DNA of 17,872 nt, taken from assembly GCA_035515515.1 (NCBI GenBank), contig DATJBC010000222.1, positions 1 through 17,872 of the forward strand, read 5' to 3'. The notes below the pieces were generated by a model that saw only the letters and a program-made list of their open reading frames with translations, searched no databases and was not told the origin of the DNA. Below, piece by piece: positions 1-7,089 of the stretch (position 1 is the first letter of the stretch; each line of letters begins with the position of its first letter). The position numbers and the translations under genes are program-made. Source of the DNA: DATJBC01 sp035515515 (GTDB lineage: Bacteria > Actinomycetota > Acidimicrobiia > Acidimicrobiales > UBA8190).

Positions 1-30
1 GCGCAGGGCGCGCCGGGGCGCCGGACCCGC

Positions 31-504
31 TCAGGAGGGCCCGCCGTGGGCCTTCTTGGCCTCCATCCAGCCCTTGATGGCCGGGGCGAAGTTGGCCGGG
101 TTGTACACGTCCTCCTCCGAGGAGAAACGCATGTCACCCGCGTACGTGAGGATGGTGACGTTGGCGGCCTGGTACACCTGCCCGTCCCCGGGGTCGTTGA
201 AGCGGTTCTCGATCTGGCAGATCCACCAGCCCCGCTCCTCGTCGCACACGCACCAGTCGTGGGGGAACATCGTCATCTCGGTGTTGGGCCACTCGGCCAT
301 GGTCTTGGAGATCCACTCGAAGATCCGCTCGCGCCCTTCGAAGCGGCCGAAGAGATGCTCGATGTACACGGCGTCCTCGGTGAACAGGTCCGCCCACGGC
401 CGCCAGTCACCGGTGCGCCCCGCCTCGGCGGCCACCGCCACGTAGTTGTCATGCGCCCGCTGGAGCTCGGCGCGGTCCCAGCGGCGCCGGGCCGAGTCGC
501 CCAC
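31..504 (-). CDS. SnoaL/NTF2-like protein
   Basis: 157 aa. The pattern is that of the SnoaL-like / nuclear transport factor 2 superfamily, a cone-shaped alpha+beta fold used by ketosteroid isomerases, polyketide cyclases and many proteins of unknown role. The N-terminal helix (about residues 11-29) is followed by the typical WADLFTEDAVYIEH segment, then GRFEGRERIFEWI, and a strand-rich C-terminal half with several Trp and Cys. The start is GTG at 504, with only a weak Shine-Dalgarno sequence. It lies 16 nt downstream of the MDMPI-like gene on the same strand, so it is probably the last gene of the sigma-factor operon. The substrate cannot be told from sequence. A steroid isomerase-like role is possible given the neighbourhood but is not shown. 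Confidence 0.8.
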   Translation of the reverse strand: MGDSARRRWDRAELQRAHDNYVAVAAEAGRTGDWRPWADLFTEDAVYIEHLFGRFEGRERIFEWISKTMAEWPNTEMTMFPHDWCVCDEERGWWICQIENRFNDPGDGQVYQAANVTILTYAGDMRFSSEEDVYNPANFAPAIKGWMEAKKAHGGPS

Positions 505-520
505 GGTCGGTCGCCTACGG

Positions 521-1480
521 TCAGTCGAGGGCCAGGCCCGCGGCCCCCACGAACAGGTCCCGAGCCAGCGCCGCGTCTCCGGTCACCACGGCGGCCAGCG
601 TACCGGGGTCGACCCTGTTGGCCACAAGGCGGCAGAATTCCACCGCGTCCACCACGATGCGGACGTCGACGGGGCCCTCGTTCACCACGGCTGCGGGCCC
701 ACCGGCGGCCGACGGCGGGCCGAGGCCGCGCTGCCAGGTCCCCCCGCCGGGTCCCGTGAGGACGATGCGGGCCGACAGCCCCTCGCCCGACCGCTCCGTC
801 CGGGCCAGCGCGGCGGGGAGCAGGGTGACGGCGAGCGACGTCATGAGCGCCAGCGTGGCGGCTCCGGGGGCCCGCAGGTGGCGCCCGGTGGCGCGCCGGA
901 TGTCCTCCTCGTGGGTCCACAGCTCGAAGGTGCGCACCACCAGGAACGGCCCCAGTTCCAGGCGCAGCCCGTAGAGGGCGACCGGATGTTCGCCGTCGGC
1001 GCCCGACGACGGCACCTCGGCCAGCAGGCGCGCCGTGGTGGCCACCGAGGCGCGCCAGGCGTCGAGCGTCTCGGCGGGTGGGCGTCCCGAGTGCTCCTGG
1101 GCCACGGGATCGGTGGAGGCAACGTGGTCGGCTCGGGCCTCGTGGCCCTCGGGGGCGCCCAGAGCGGCCTGGAAGTCGCGCTCGACGCCGATGAGATGGC
1201 CGACCAGGCCCTGGACGGAGAGGGCCCGGATGCAGGGGCGGCGCCACTCGGCAGGCCTGAGCGAGCCCAGCAGCGAGTCGAGGGAGGCCGAGGCCTGGGC
1301 CAGCGCTTCGACGGGGGAGATCGGCTCGGGGTCGTCGACGGGCCGGCCCGCGCTGCGCGCGTTGAGGGCGGCCGCCATGACGGCGTCCGCCAGGGCGGCC
1401 GAGGGGCGCTGGGCATTGCCCTCGGCGAGCGCGTAGCGCAGCTCGTCGAGAGGGTCGGTAGAGGGTCGGCGGTCGTTCAT
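521..1480 (-). CDS. MDMPI/DinB-fold protein, possible sigma-factor partner
   Basis: 319 aa from ATG 1480. The start overlaps the stop of the upstream sigma factor as ATGA, so translation is probably coupled. Residues about 60-200 match the maleylpyruvate isomerase N-terminal (mycothiol-dependent, DinB-like four-helix) family. The usual metal-site segments are GHLIGVE (H95, E100) and ELWTHEEDIRRATG (H190, D193). The region after about 230 resembles the alpha/beta C-terminal part of these proteins. An N-terminal extension (residues 1-60) precedes the domain. The family binds a divalent metal and often uses mycothiol. Its position immediately behind an ECF sigma factor suggests, by inference only, that it controls or senses for the sigma factor in place of a classical anti-sigma. 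It has no transmembrane segment and no HxxxCxxC zinc anti-sigma motif. The open frame extends upstream to 1867, but that part lies inside the sigma gene. Confidence 0.8.
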   Translation of the reverse strand: MNDRRPSTDPLDELRYALAEGNAQRPSAALADAVMAAALNARSAGRPVDDPEPISPVEALAQASASLDSLLGSLRPAEWRRPCIRALSVQGLVGHLIGVERDFQAALGAPEGHEARADHVASTDPVAQEHSGRPPAETLDAWRASVATTARLLAEVPSSGADGEHPVALYGLRLELGPFLVVRTFELWTHEEDIRRATGRHLRAPGAATLALMTSLAVTLLPAALARTERSGEGLSARIVLTGPGGGTWQRGLGPPSAAGGPAAVVNEGPVDVRIVVDAVEFCRLVANRVDPGTLAAVVTGDAALARDLFVGAAGLALD

Positions 1481-2157
1481 ACGAGCTCCAACAACGCGGG
1501 GTCGAGCCAGGACTGCAGCTTGGCCTGGGCCAGCCGCAGCCGTGACTTGGCGGTCCCTTCGGGGATGCCCAGGGTGGTGGCCACCTCCCGGTGGGTCAGG
1601 CCGTTGAAGTACGCCAGCTCCACGGCCTCGCGTTGCTCGGCGGGCAGTCGGCAGATGGCGTCGCGCACCGCGTCGGACAGCACCGAGCTCTCGGCCTCGT
1701 CGCTCGGCTCCGGTCCCGCCGGCGGGTGGAGGCGATGGTGCCGGTGCTCGCGCTCGGCGCGGCGGCCGTCGCGCCGGAGCGCGTCGATCGCACGCCGTTG
1801 GGCGTGCACGCCGAGATAGGCGCGCAGCGACCCGCGGCTGGCGTCGAAGCGCTCGGGGTGCTGCCACAAGGTGACGAACACCTCCTGGGTCACGTCCTCG
1901 GCGATGGACGAGTCTCCGGTGAGGCGCCGGGCCAGGCCGAAGACCAGCGATCCGTGGCGCTGCCAGATCTCGGCCAGCGCCTCGTCGTCACCGGCCGCCA
2001 GCCGGGCGGCGAGCAGCGCCTCGAGCGAGTCCACGGCGCGCACGATACTTGGCGGATCCTGTGAACGGGGGGGAACCGGGACGGGCGCGACGGCGACCGA
2101 CACATCGTCGCCGTGCTCGCGGTGCCCGCGGGTCCCGCGGGTGAGGACCGCGTTCAC
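1477..2157 (-). CDS. ECF-type RNA polymerase sigma factor
   Basis: Sigma-70 family, extracytoplasmic-function class. Region 2 spans about residues 58-130, with the core-binding/-10 segment SIAEDVTQEVFVTLW and the RAYLGVHAQRRAIDALRR helix. Region 4 spans about 165-215: LPAEQREAVELAYFNGLTHREVA followed by GIPEGTAKSRLRLAQAKL, a helix-turn-helix. There is no sigma region 3 and no long C-terminal extension. The start is uncertain. The longest frame opens with GTG at 2157 (226 aa) but has a Pro/Val-rich, unconserved-looking first 38 residues and no good Shine-Dalgarno. A GTG at 2043 would give a 188-residue protein, closer to the usual ECF length. The stop overlaps the ATG of the MDMPI-like gene (ATGA). 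The regulon is unknown. Confidence 0.9.
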   Translation of the reverse strand: MNAVLTRGTRGHREHGDDVSVAVAPVPVPPRSQDPPSIVRAVDSLEALLAARLAAGDDEALAEIWQRHGSLVFGLARRLTGDSSIAEDVTQEVFVTLWQHPERFDASRGSLRAYLGVHAQRRAIDALRRDGRRAEREHRHHRLHPPAGPEPSDEAESSVLSDAVRDAICRLPAEQREAVELAYFNGLTHREVATTLGIPEGTAKSRLRLAQAKLQSWLDPALLELV

Positions 2158-2420
2158 GCTGTCGTGCCTGGCCTGCGGATCGACCGGCCCCGTTTCCGGT
2201 GCACGGAGCCTCCCTTCGACGTCTCCGTTGCAGTTCTCCGACAGTTCGGTGACGGGCCCCCCGCCGGATCACCCACCCCGCCGCGCCCCCGTCCCCACCG
2301 GCCCGAGCCTCCCGTGTCAGGGGCACGTGACGGCGCGGGCGAGTGATCCGCACCTCGTGGCACCGGCGAATGGCAGGGGGACAGGGCCCGTCACGCGGGC
2401 CCGGAGCGACAGGAGCGCCC
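2158..2420. other. Divergent intergenic region
   Basis: 263 nt between the sigma-factor operon (minus) and the ABM-like gene (plus). Promoters for both directions should lie here, but I cannot pick out a convincing -35/-10 pair or operator. If the sigma factor actually starts at 2043, the non-coding stretch is longer. The right end holds the ribosome-binding site of the gene at 2421. Confidence 0.4.
2411..2415 (+). promoter_or_regulatory. Ribosome-binding site deciding the 2421 start
   Basis: AGGAG five bases before ATG 2421. It favours this start over an in-frame upstream GTG at 2343, whose extra residues look like translated non-coding DNA. Confidence 0.65.
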
Positions 2421-2723
2421 ATGGCCGTCATCGCCCACACCAAACTGCGCGGCGTGACGCCCGAGCAGTACGACGCGGTGCGAGCCGAGGTCGGCTGGCT
2501 GCAGGACGCCCCGACCGGCGGGCTCGTCCACATGACCTGGTGGGAGGGAGGCGACTGCCACAACCTCGACGCGTGGGGGAGCGAGGCCGCCTACGGCGCT
2601 TTCGGCGAGGGCCTGCTGGGCCCGGCCATGGCCAAGCTCGGCATCGCCGCCGAGCCCGAGGTGACGTTCTTCCCGGCGCACGAGGTGTATGCGCCCAAGG
2701 CCGCCACCATCACCGCCAGCTGA
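2421..2723 (+). CDS. Small ABM-like dimeric alpha/beta-barrel protein
   Basis: 100 aa, soluble. The order of elements (strand MAVIAHTKLRGVTPEQYDAV, helix, strand GGLVHMTWWEG, helix WGSEAAYGAFGEGLLGPAM, final strand PEVTFFPAHEVY) is that of the antibiotic-biosynthesis-monooxygenase-like dimeric alpha-beta barrel superfamily. I place it there by pattern only. Members range from cofactor-free monooxygenases to proteins with no known reaction, and no catalytic residue can be named here. It is followed after 71 nt by an NTF2-like gene on the same strand, so the two are likely co-transcribed. Confidence 0.75.
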   Translation: MAVIAHTKLRGVTPEQYDAVRAEVGWLQDAPTGGLVHMTWWEGGDCHNLDAWGSEAAYGAFGEGLLGPAMAKLGIAAEPEVTFFPAHEVYAPKAATITAS

Positions 2724-2782
2724 CACCCACCACCGACGAGAACACCAGGACCACCCGACCACAGCACCGATCACGCGATCGA

Positions 2783-2788
2783 AAGGAG
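2783..2788 (+). promoter_or_regulatory. Ribosome-binding site deciding the 2795 start
   Basis: AAGGAG six bases before ATG 2795. The open frame runs upstream to 1871 through unrelated coding and non-coding DNA, so this site sets the real start. Confidence 0.75.
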
Positions 2789-2794
2789 TCTTCC

Positions 2795-3199
2795 ATGGGG
2801 GCAGACGACAACATCAAGACGATCCAGTCCATGTACGAGGCGTTCGGCCGCGGCGACGTGGTGGCGATCCTCGACAACGTCACCGACGACGTCGACTGGG
2901 CCACCGACACCAACTCGGCCGCCGCACCCTGGTACGGCGTGCGCCACGGCCACGACGGTGTGACGTCGTTCTTCGAGGCCTTCGGCTCCACCATGGAGGT
3001 GGACGAATTCACGCCCCTGACGGTGGCCGCCAACGAGGACTCGGTCCTCACCGTGGTGCGCTGCCGGGCGCGGGCACGCTCCACGGGCCGCGCCATCGAC
3101 AAGAACCAGCACCACTACTTCCGCTTCCGGGGCGCGAAGGTCTTCTACTACCGGGGCACCGAGGACGTCGTGCAGACCGAGGCCGCCCTCCGGGCCTGA
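2795..3199 (+). CDS. SnoaL/NTF2-like (ketosteroid-isomerase fold) protein
   Basis: 134 aa from ATG 2795, behind a clear AAGGAG. It starts with the hallmark MGADDNIKTIQSMYEAFGRGDVVAILDNV helix pair, then DDVDWA, the WYGVRHGHDGVTSFFEAF segment, and a strand-rich C-terminal half ending with DVVQTEAALRA. This is the common SnoaL-like domain that fills the whole protein, at the usual length. D32/D33 and D35 fall in the region where related isomerases carry acidic residues, but no catalytic dyad can be assigned. It is a second NTF2-like gene in the same small region as the one at 31-504; the two are only distantly alike and are not a recent duplication. Confidence 0.85.
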   Translation: MGADDNIKTIQSMYEAFGRGDVVAILDNVTDDVDWATDTNSAAAPWYGVRHGHDGVTSFFEAFGSTMEVDEFTPLTVAANEDSVLTVVRCRARARSTGRAIDKNQHHYFRFRGAKVFYYRGTEDVVQTEAALRA

Positions 3200-3213
3200 T
3201 CCCGCACGCCGCG

Positions 3214-3229
3214 CCTACCCTGGGGTAGG
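3214..3229. promoter_or_regulatory. 16-bp perfect palindrome upstream of the membrane protein
   Basis: CCTACCC and GGGTAGG flank a two-base TG centre. It sits 15 nt after the NTF2-like stop and 58 nt before the GTG of the membrane protein at 3288. The arms resemble the TACCC...GGGTA half-sites of CsoR/RcnR-type metal-sensor operators, although the centre is two bases shorter than usual. It could instead be a weak terminator hairpin, but no T-tract follows. Confidence 0.35.
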
Positions 3230-3287
3230 TGACGGCCGCCATCTGGACCTGCGCCGAGGGGCGCGGCGAGCACCGGGGCTGACGGGC

Positions 3288-4034
3288 GTGCGCGACACGA
3301 CGATCGTCGTCCTGGCCTCGGTGTTCGTGGCCAGCCTGGTGGAGATGGTCGAGGCCCTCACCATCGTGGTGGCAGTGGGCGCCATCCGTGGGTGGCGCTC
3401 CGCGCTCGAGGGCGCCGCCGTGGCGCTGGGCTCGCTCGTCGCGCTCGTGCTCGCCATCGGCCCCGCCCTGGTCCACTACGTGCCGCTGAACGGGTTGCGG
3501 GTGGTGGTGGGGGCGCTGCTGCTCGTCTTCGGCCTGCAGTGGCTGCGCAAGGCGGTGCTCCGGGCCGGGGGGCTGAAGGCCAAGCACGACGAGGATGCCG
3601 TCTACGCCGCCCAGGTGGCCGAGCTGTCGAGCGCCCCGTCGGGCACCGGGCGCGATTCCACGGCCTTCACCGTCGCCTTCAAGGGTGTGTTCCTCGAGGG
3701 GCTCGAGGTCGCCGTCATCGTCATCACGTTGGGCGCCACCGGGCACGACCTCGGCGCGGCCGCCGTCGGCGCCGCCGCCGCGGTCGTGGTGGTGGCCGTC
3801 CTCGGCGCGCTGGTGGCCCGTCACCTCGCCGGTGTGCCCGAGAACGCCATGAAGATGGTGGTGGGCATCATGCTGGTGAGCTTCGGCAGCTTCTGGTCGG
3901 GGGAGGGCGCCGGCGTGCGCTGGCCCCACGGGGAGCTCGCCCTCCCCGTGCTGGTGGGGCTGTACGCCCTGGTCGCCCTGGCTTCGTCGACCGTGCTGGG
4001 ACGCGTGCGGAGGGCCGGTGTCGACGTCGCCTGA
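3288..4034 (+). CDS. COG4280-like integral membrane protein with duplicated ExxE module
   Basis: 248 aa, GTG start, about six to seven hydrophobic segments. The protein is an internal duplication. The first half has VASLVEMVEALTIVVAVGA (residues 14-32) and RVVVGALLLVFGLQWL (71-86). The second half has FKGVFLEGLEVAVIVITLGA (131-150) and KMVVGIMLVSFGSFWS (189-204). Each half carries an ExxE in a membrane helix (E19/E22, E137/E140). The second, FLEGLE, resembles the REGLE iron-binding motif of FTR1 permeases but with Leu for Arg. I believe it belongs to the uncharacterised COG4280 group. Transport, perhaps of a metal ion, is an inference. A soluble charged loop lies at about 92-125. The next gene starts inside its end (17-nt overlap), suggesting coupled expression. 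Confidence 0.75.
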   Translation: MRDTTIVVLASVFVASLVEMVEALTIVVAVGAIRGWRSALEGAAVALGSLVALVLAIGPALVHYVPLNGLRVVVGALLLVFGLQWLRKAVLRAGGLKAKHDEDAVYAAQVAELSSAPSGTGRDSTAFTVAFKGVFLEGLEVAVIVITLGATGHDLGAAAVGAAAAVVVVAVLGALVARHLAGVPENAMKMVVGIMLVSFGSFWSGEGAGVRWPHGELALPVLVGLYALVALASSTVLGRVRRAGVDVA

Positions 4035-4272
4035 GCCCACACGCTGGCGGCGGCTGTCCCGGGCCTTCGGCCACTTCTGGGTGGAGTTCCTGGTTGGTGA
4101 CACCCCCGAGCTGGCCCTGGGCGGGCTCGTGGCCGTGGTGCTGGTGGCCGCGCTGGCCCACAACGGCGCGGGCCGCCTGGTCACCGTGACGGCCATGCCG
4201 GTCCTCGTGGTGGGGGCGCTGGCGGTCTCGTTGCGCCGGGCCGCCCGCTCGGGGCGCCGCAGCGGCGGCTGA
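4018..4272 (+). CDS. Small membrane protein overlapping the COG4280-like gene
   Basis: 84 aa, GTG start at 4018. It overlaps the preceding gene by 17 nt in another frame. A basic amphipathic N-terminus (about 9-25, FGHFWVEFLVGD) is followed by two hydrophobic stretches (about 33-47 and 55-72) and an Arg-rich tail, which fits a two-pass inner-membrane protein. No known family is recognised. Its overlap suggests a subunit or accessory of the larger membrane protein. Codon composition matches the neighbours and the frame ends just before the convergent ligase gene. Confidence 0.6.
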   Translation: MSTSPEPTRWRRLSRAFGHFWVEFLVGDTPELALGGLVAVVLVAALAHNGAGRLVTVTAMPVLVVGALAVSLRRAARSGRRSGG

Positions 4273-4294
4273 CGCCCTCCCTCCGGCCCGGTGC

Positions 4295-4314
4295 CCGCCG
4301 CCCCGCGCCGGCGG
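4295..4314. terminator. Possible bidirectional hairpin between convergent genes
   Basis: CCGCCG (4295-4300) pairs with CGGCGG (4309-4314) across an eight-base loop, in the 42-nt gap between two convergent genes. No T-tract is present, so the call rests on position and pairing only. Confidence 0.3.
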
Positions 4315-5874
4315 TCAGCCGGGGAAGGGGCGCCCGGCCAGCTCGTCGCGCAGCTTGTACTTGAGCACCTTGTTGAGCGTCTTGTTGCGGGGGAGCTCGG
4401 CGACCACCTCGAGCTGCTCCGGCACCTTCTGGGTCATGAGGCCCGCCGCCCGCAGGTGCGCCACCATCTCGTCGAACGTGAGCGGCGCGGCCCCGGCCGC
4501 GGTCTCCACTACGGCGCACACGCGCTCGCCGCGGGCGCGGTCGGGCAGCCCCACCACGGCCACGTCGCCCACCTTGGGGTGGGTGTAGAGCAGGTCCTCG
4601 ATCTCCTTGGCCGAGATGTTCTCGCCCTTGCGGATGATGATGTCCTTGAGGCGCCCCGTGAGCACGACGTGGCCGTCGGGGCGGACGTGTCCCACGTCCC
4701 CGGTGCGGAAGAAGCCGGCCGCGTCGAAGGACTCGGCGCTGAGGGCGGGGTCGGTGTAGCCCTTGCACACCATGGGGCCCCGCACGCGCACCTCGCCGTC
4801 GGTCCCGGTGGGGGCCTCGGTCTCGTCCAGGGTCACGATGCGGACCTCGGCCCCCGAGACCGGCTTGCCCACCGTGTTGGCCAGCTGCTCGTCGGTGTCG
4901 GCGGGCGATCCCATGCAGATCATGGGGATCTCGGTCATGCCGTAGCCGTGGGCCACCTTCACGCCCATCTCCCGCCCCACCTCGTAGAAGACCTCGGGGG
5001 GCATGGGCGCCCCGCCGCCCGACAGCAGGCGCAGCGACGGGATGAGCGTGGTGCCCGGGCGCTTGCGCTGCTCGTTCAGGTAGGCCATGTAGAAGGCCGT
5101 GCTGCCCCCGGCCATGGTGGCCCCGTGCCGGGAGAAGACCTCCACCGCCACCTCGGGGACGAACGACTCCAACAGCACCGTCGAGCACCCGTTGGCCAGC
5201 ACCATGACGAGGTAGTCGGGACCGGCGATGTGCGCGAAGGGGAAGGCGATCGACCCCACGTCGTCCTCGCTCATGTCGAGGGCGATGGCCAGGCCGCGCC
5301 CTCCCGTCAAGAGGGTGGAGTCGGTGTGGCGCACGCCCTTGGGGTCAGAGGTCGTCCCCGACGTGTAGTAGACCCAGCGGACCTCGTCCCCCCCGGGCGC
5401 AGGCGGAGGGGGCAGCGTGGCCGGGTCCCCTTCGGGGAGGGCGTCGTAGGCCACGACCACGCGGGGCGGGTCGTCCATCTCGGCGCCGATCTTCTCGGCC
5501 ATCGCCACGTAGTCGAAGTCCTTCCACACCCCGGGCACGAAGAACAACGACGCCCGCGTCTGGGCCAGGGCGAAGGCCACCTCGCGCTCGCGGTAGATGT
5601 GGATGATGGGGTTCTGGACCGCCCCCAGGCGGGCCAGGGCGAGGGACAGGACGATGGTCTCGATGCGGGTGGGGAGCTGCCACGACACCACCGACCCGGG
5701 GCCCACGCCCATGGCGTGCAGCCCGGCGGCCACCACCTCGCAGCGGTCGCGGAACTCGCCGAAGGTGACCTCGCGGTCGGACTCGTCCACCAGCATGCGC
5801 CGGGGCCCGGACGCCGCGGCGCGCGCCTCGACCAGCTCCCACATCGACCCCACGTCGTAGATGGCGCCGCCCAC
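4315..5874 (-). CDS. AMP-forming acyl-CoA synthetase (FadD/AliA-like)
   Basis: 519 aa if it starts at GTG 5874, which shares one base with the thiolase stop (TAGTG). An ATG at 5925 inside the thiolase would add unlikely residues. It activates a carboxylic acid to an acyl-adenylate and then the CoA thioester. Motifs in order: YYTSGTTSDPKG (169-180, phosphate loop), GYGMTE (310-315), GFFRTGDVG (387-395, ribose-binding Asp 392), GRLKDIIIRKGENIS (407-421, hinge), and PRNKTLNKVLKYKLR (495-509), with K502 at the catalytic lysine position although the usual preceding Gly is Asn. The segment IIHIYREREVAFAL resembles cyclohexanecarboxylate-CoA ligase (AliA)-type enzymes. The length is typical. Placed behind a thiolase in a steroid-like locus, it may activate a side-chain or ring-derived acid; the substrate is not determinable. 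Confidence 0.92.
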   Translation of the reverse strand: MGGAIYDVGSMWELVEARAAASGPRRMLVDESDREVTFGEFRDRCEVVAAGLHAMGVGPGSVVSWQLPTRIETIVLSLALARLGAVQNPIIHIYREREVAFALAQTRASLFFVPGVWKDFDYVAMAEKIGAEMDDPPRVVVAYDALPEGDPATLPPPPAPGGDEVRWVYYTSGTTSDPKGVRHTDSTLLTGGRGLAIALDMSEDDVGSIAFPFAHIAGPDYLVMVLANGCSTVLLESFVPEVAVEVFSRHGATMAGGSTAFYMAYLNEQRKRPGTTLIPSLRLLSGGGAPMPPEVFYEVGREMGVKVAHGYGMTEIPMICMGSPADTDEQLANTVGKPVSGAEVRIVTLDETEAPTGTDGEVRVRGPMVCKGYTDPALSAESFDAAGFFRTGDVGHVRPDGHVVLTGRLKDIIIRKGENISAKEIEDLLYTHPKVGDVAVVGLPDRARGERVCAVVETAAGAAPLTFDEMVAHLRAAGLMTQKVPEQLEVVAELPRNKTLNKVLKYKLRDELAGRPFPG

Positions 5875-7076
5875 TACGACAGGCGCTCCACCACCATGGC
5901 CATGCCCTGGCCGCCGCCCACGCACATGGACTCGAGCCCCCAGGTCTTGTCCTCGTCGTCGAGGGCGTTGAGCAGCGTCGTCATGATGCGCGCCCCCGTC
6001 ATGCCGAAGGGATGGCCCAGGGCGATGGCGCCGCCCTTCACGTTGAGCTTCCCCCAGTCGATGCCGAGGTGCTTGGCCGAGGGGATGATCTGGGCGGCGA
6101 AGGCCTCGTTGATCTCGACCAGGTCGATGTCGTCGATCGTCTTGCCCGCCCGGGCCAGGGCCTGGCGGCAGGCCTCGATTGGCCCGAGGCCCATGATCTC
6201 GGGGTCGAGGGCGGAGACCCCGCTGGAGACGATGCGGGCCAGCGGGGTGATGCCCAGGGCCTTGGCCCTCGTGTCGGACATGACCACCACGGCGGCGGCC
6301 CCGTCGTTGAGCGGGCAGGCGTTGCCCGCCGTCACCGTTCCGCCCTCGCGGAACACCGGCTTCAGCTGCGAGAGGGCCTCCAGGGTGGTGTCGGGCCGCG
6401 GGCCGTCGTCCTTGGTCACCGTCGTGCCGTCCTCGAGGGTGACGGGGATGATCTCGCGCTCGAAGAAGCCGTTCTTCTGGGACTCCACCGCCCGGGTCTG
6501 GGAGAGGAGCGCGAACTCGTCCATCTCGGCCCGCGGCACCTTCTCGTACTCGGCGACGTTCTCGGCCGTCTGTCCCATGGCGATGTACACATCGGGCAGG
6601 CCCGCCGGCGGCGTCCAGGGCTCGGTCACGGCCGGGCCGCGGGCCTTGGTGCGGGTCTCGGCGTCCCCGAAGCGCGGGTTGTGGGGGCCGGTGTCCGACG
6701 CCCCGAACTGGAACCGGCTCACCGTCTCGACGCCGCCCGCCACGAACACGTCCCCCTCGCCGGCGCGGATGGCGTGCGCCGCCATGCGGATGGTCTGGAG
6801 CGAGGAGGAGCAGTAGCGGTTGACGGTGACGCCCGGGACGTCGACGCCGGCCAGGACGGCCGCCACCCGGGCCACGTTGTAGCCGGCCTCGCCGCCGGGC
6901 TGCCCGCAGCCGATCATGACGTCCTCGACGCTGCCCGGGTCGAGCTGGGGCACCTTGGCCAGCACCGCCGTCACCGCCAGCGCGGCCAGGTCGTCGGGCC
7001 GGCAGCTCACCAGCGAGCCCTTGTTGGCGCGCCCGATGGGCGTCCTCCCGGTGGCGACGATGACGGGCTCGGGCAT
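5874..7076 (-). CDS. Thiolase (acetyl-CoA C-acyltransferase)
   Basis: 400 aa from ATG 7076, with GAGGAG seven bases upstream. It catalyses CoA-dependent cleavage of 3-ketoacyl-CoA in beta-oxidation, or the reverse condensation. All thiolase signatures are present: the nucleophile C89 in NRYCSSSLQ, NEAF (323-326), H355 in GGAIALGHPFG, and the second acid/base C385 in CVGGGQG. N-terminal (1-270) and C-terminal (280-400) halves follow the usual duplicated fold and the length is standard. It overlaps the acyl-CoA ligase start by one base and is thus almost certainly co-translated with it. It is FadA-like. It is not obviously the FadA5 subtype, since the sequence around C89 differs from that enzyme as I recall it. 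Confidence 0.95.
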   Translation of the reverse strand: MPEPVIVATGRTPIGRANKGSLVSCRPDDLAALAVTAVLAKVPQLDPGSVEDVMIGCGQPGGEAGYNVARVAAVLAGVDVPGVTVNRYCSSSLQTIRMAAHAIRAGEGDVFVAGGVETVSRFQFGASDTGPHNPRFGDAETRTKARGPAVTEPWTPPAGLPDVYIAMGQTAENVAEYEKVPRAEMDEFALLSQTRAVESQKNGFFEREIIPVTLEDGTTVTKDDGPRPDTTLEALSQLKPVFREGGTVTAGNACPLNDGAAAVVVMSDTRAKALGITPLARIVSSGVSALDPEIMGLGPIEACRQALARAGKTIDDIDLVEINEAFAAQIIPSAKHLGIDWGKLNVKGGAIALGHPFGMTGARIMTTLLNALDDEDKTWGLESMCVGGGQGMAMVVERLS

Positions 7077-7083
7077 GGAGCGG

Positions 7084-7089
7084 CTCCTC
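7084..7089 (-). promoter_or_regulatory. Ribosome-binding site of the thiolase
   Basis: GAGGAG on the minus strand, seven bases before ATG 7076. It is one of the stronger Shine-Dalgarno sites in the window. Confidence 0.65.

Noticed and set aside
1..30. GC-rich dyads at the left edge as a terminator of the sigma operon
   Set aside because: GGCGCGCC and GGCGCC are short palindromes, but the possible stem is interrupted and the window edge cuts the context.
2071..2098. GGAAC followed by CG-rich bases, resembling an ECF -35/-10 promoter on the plus strand
   Set aside because: It points into the sigma-factor gene's antisense strand, no gene starts suitably downstream, and the -10 part is not distinctive.
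3489..3496. AACGGGTT, a fourth AACnnGTT core
   Set aside because: It lies within the membrane-protein coding sequence and lacks the outer T and A of the KstR consensus; treated as chance.
4291..6816. 841-codon open frame antisense to the ligase and thiolase
   Set aside because: It is His/Gly/Arg-rich without any domain pattern, and the opposite strand holds two genes with complete catalytic motifs. Long antisense frames are common at this GC content.
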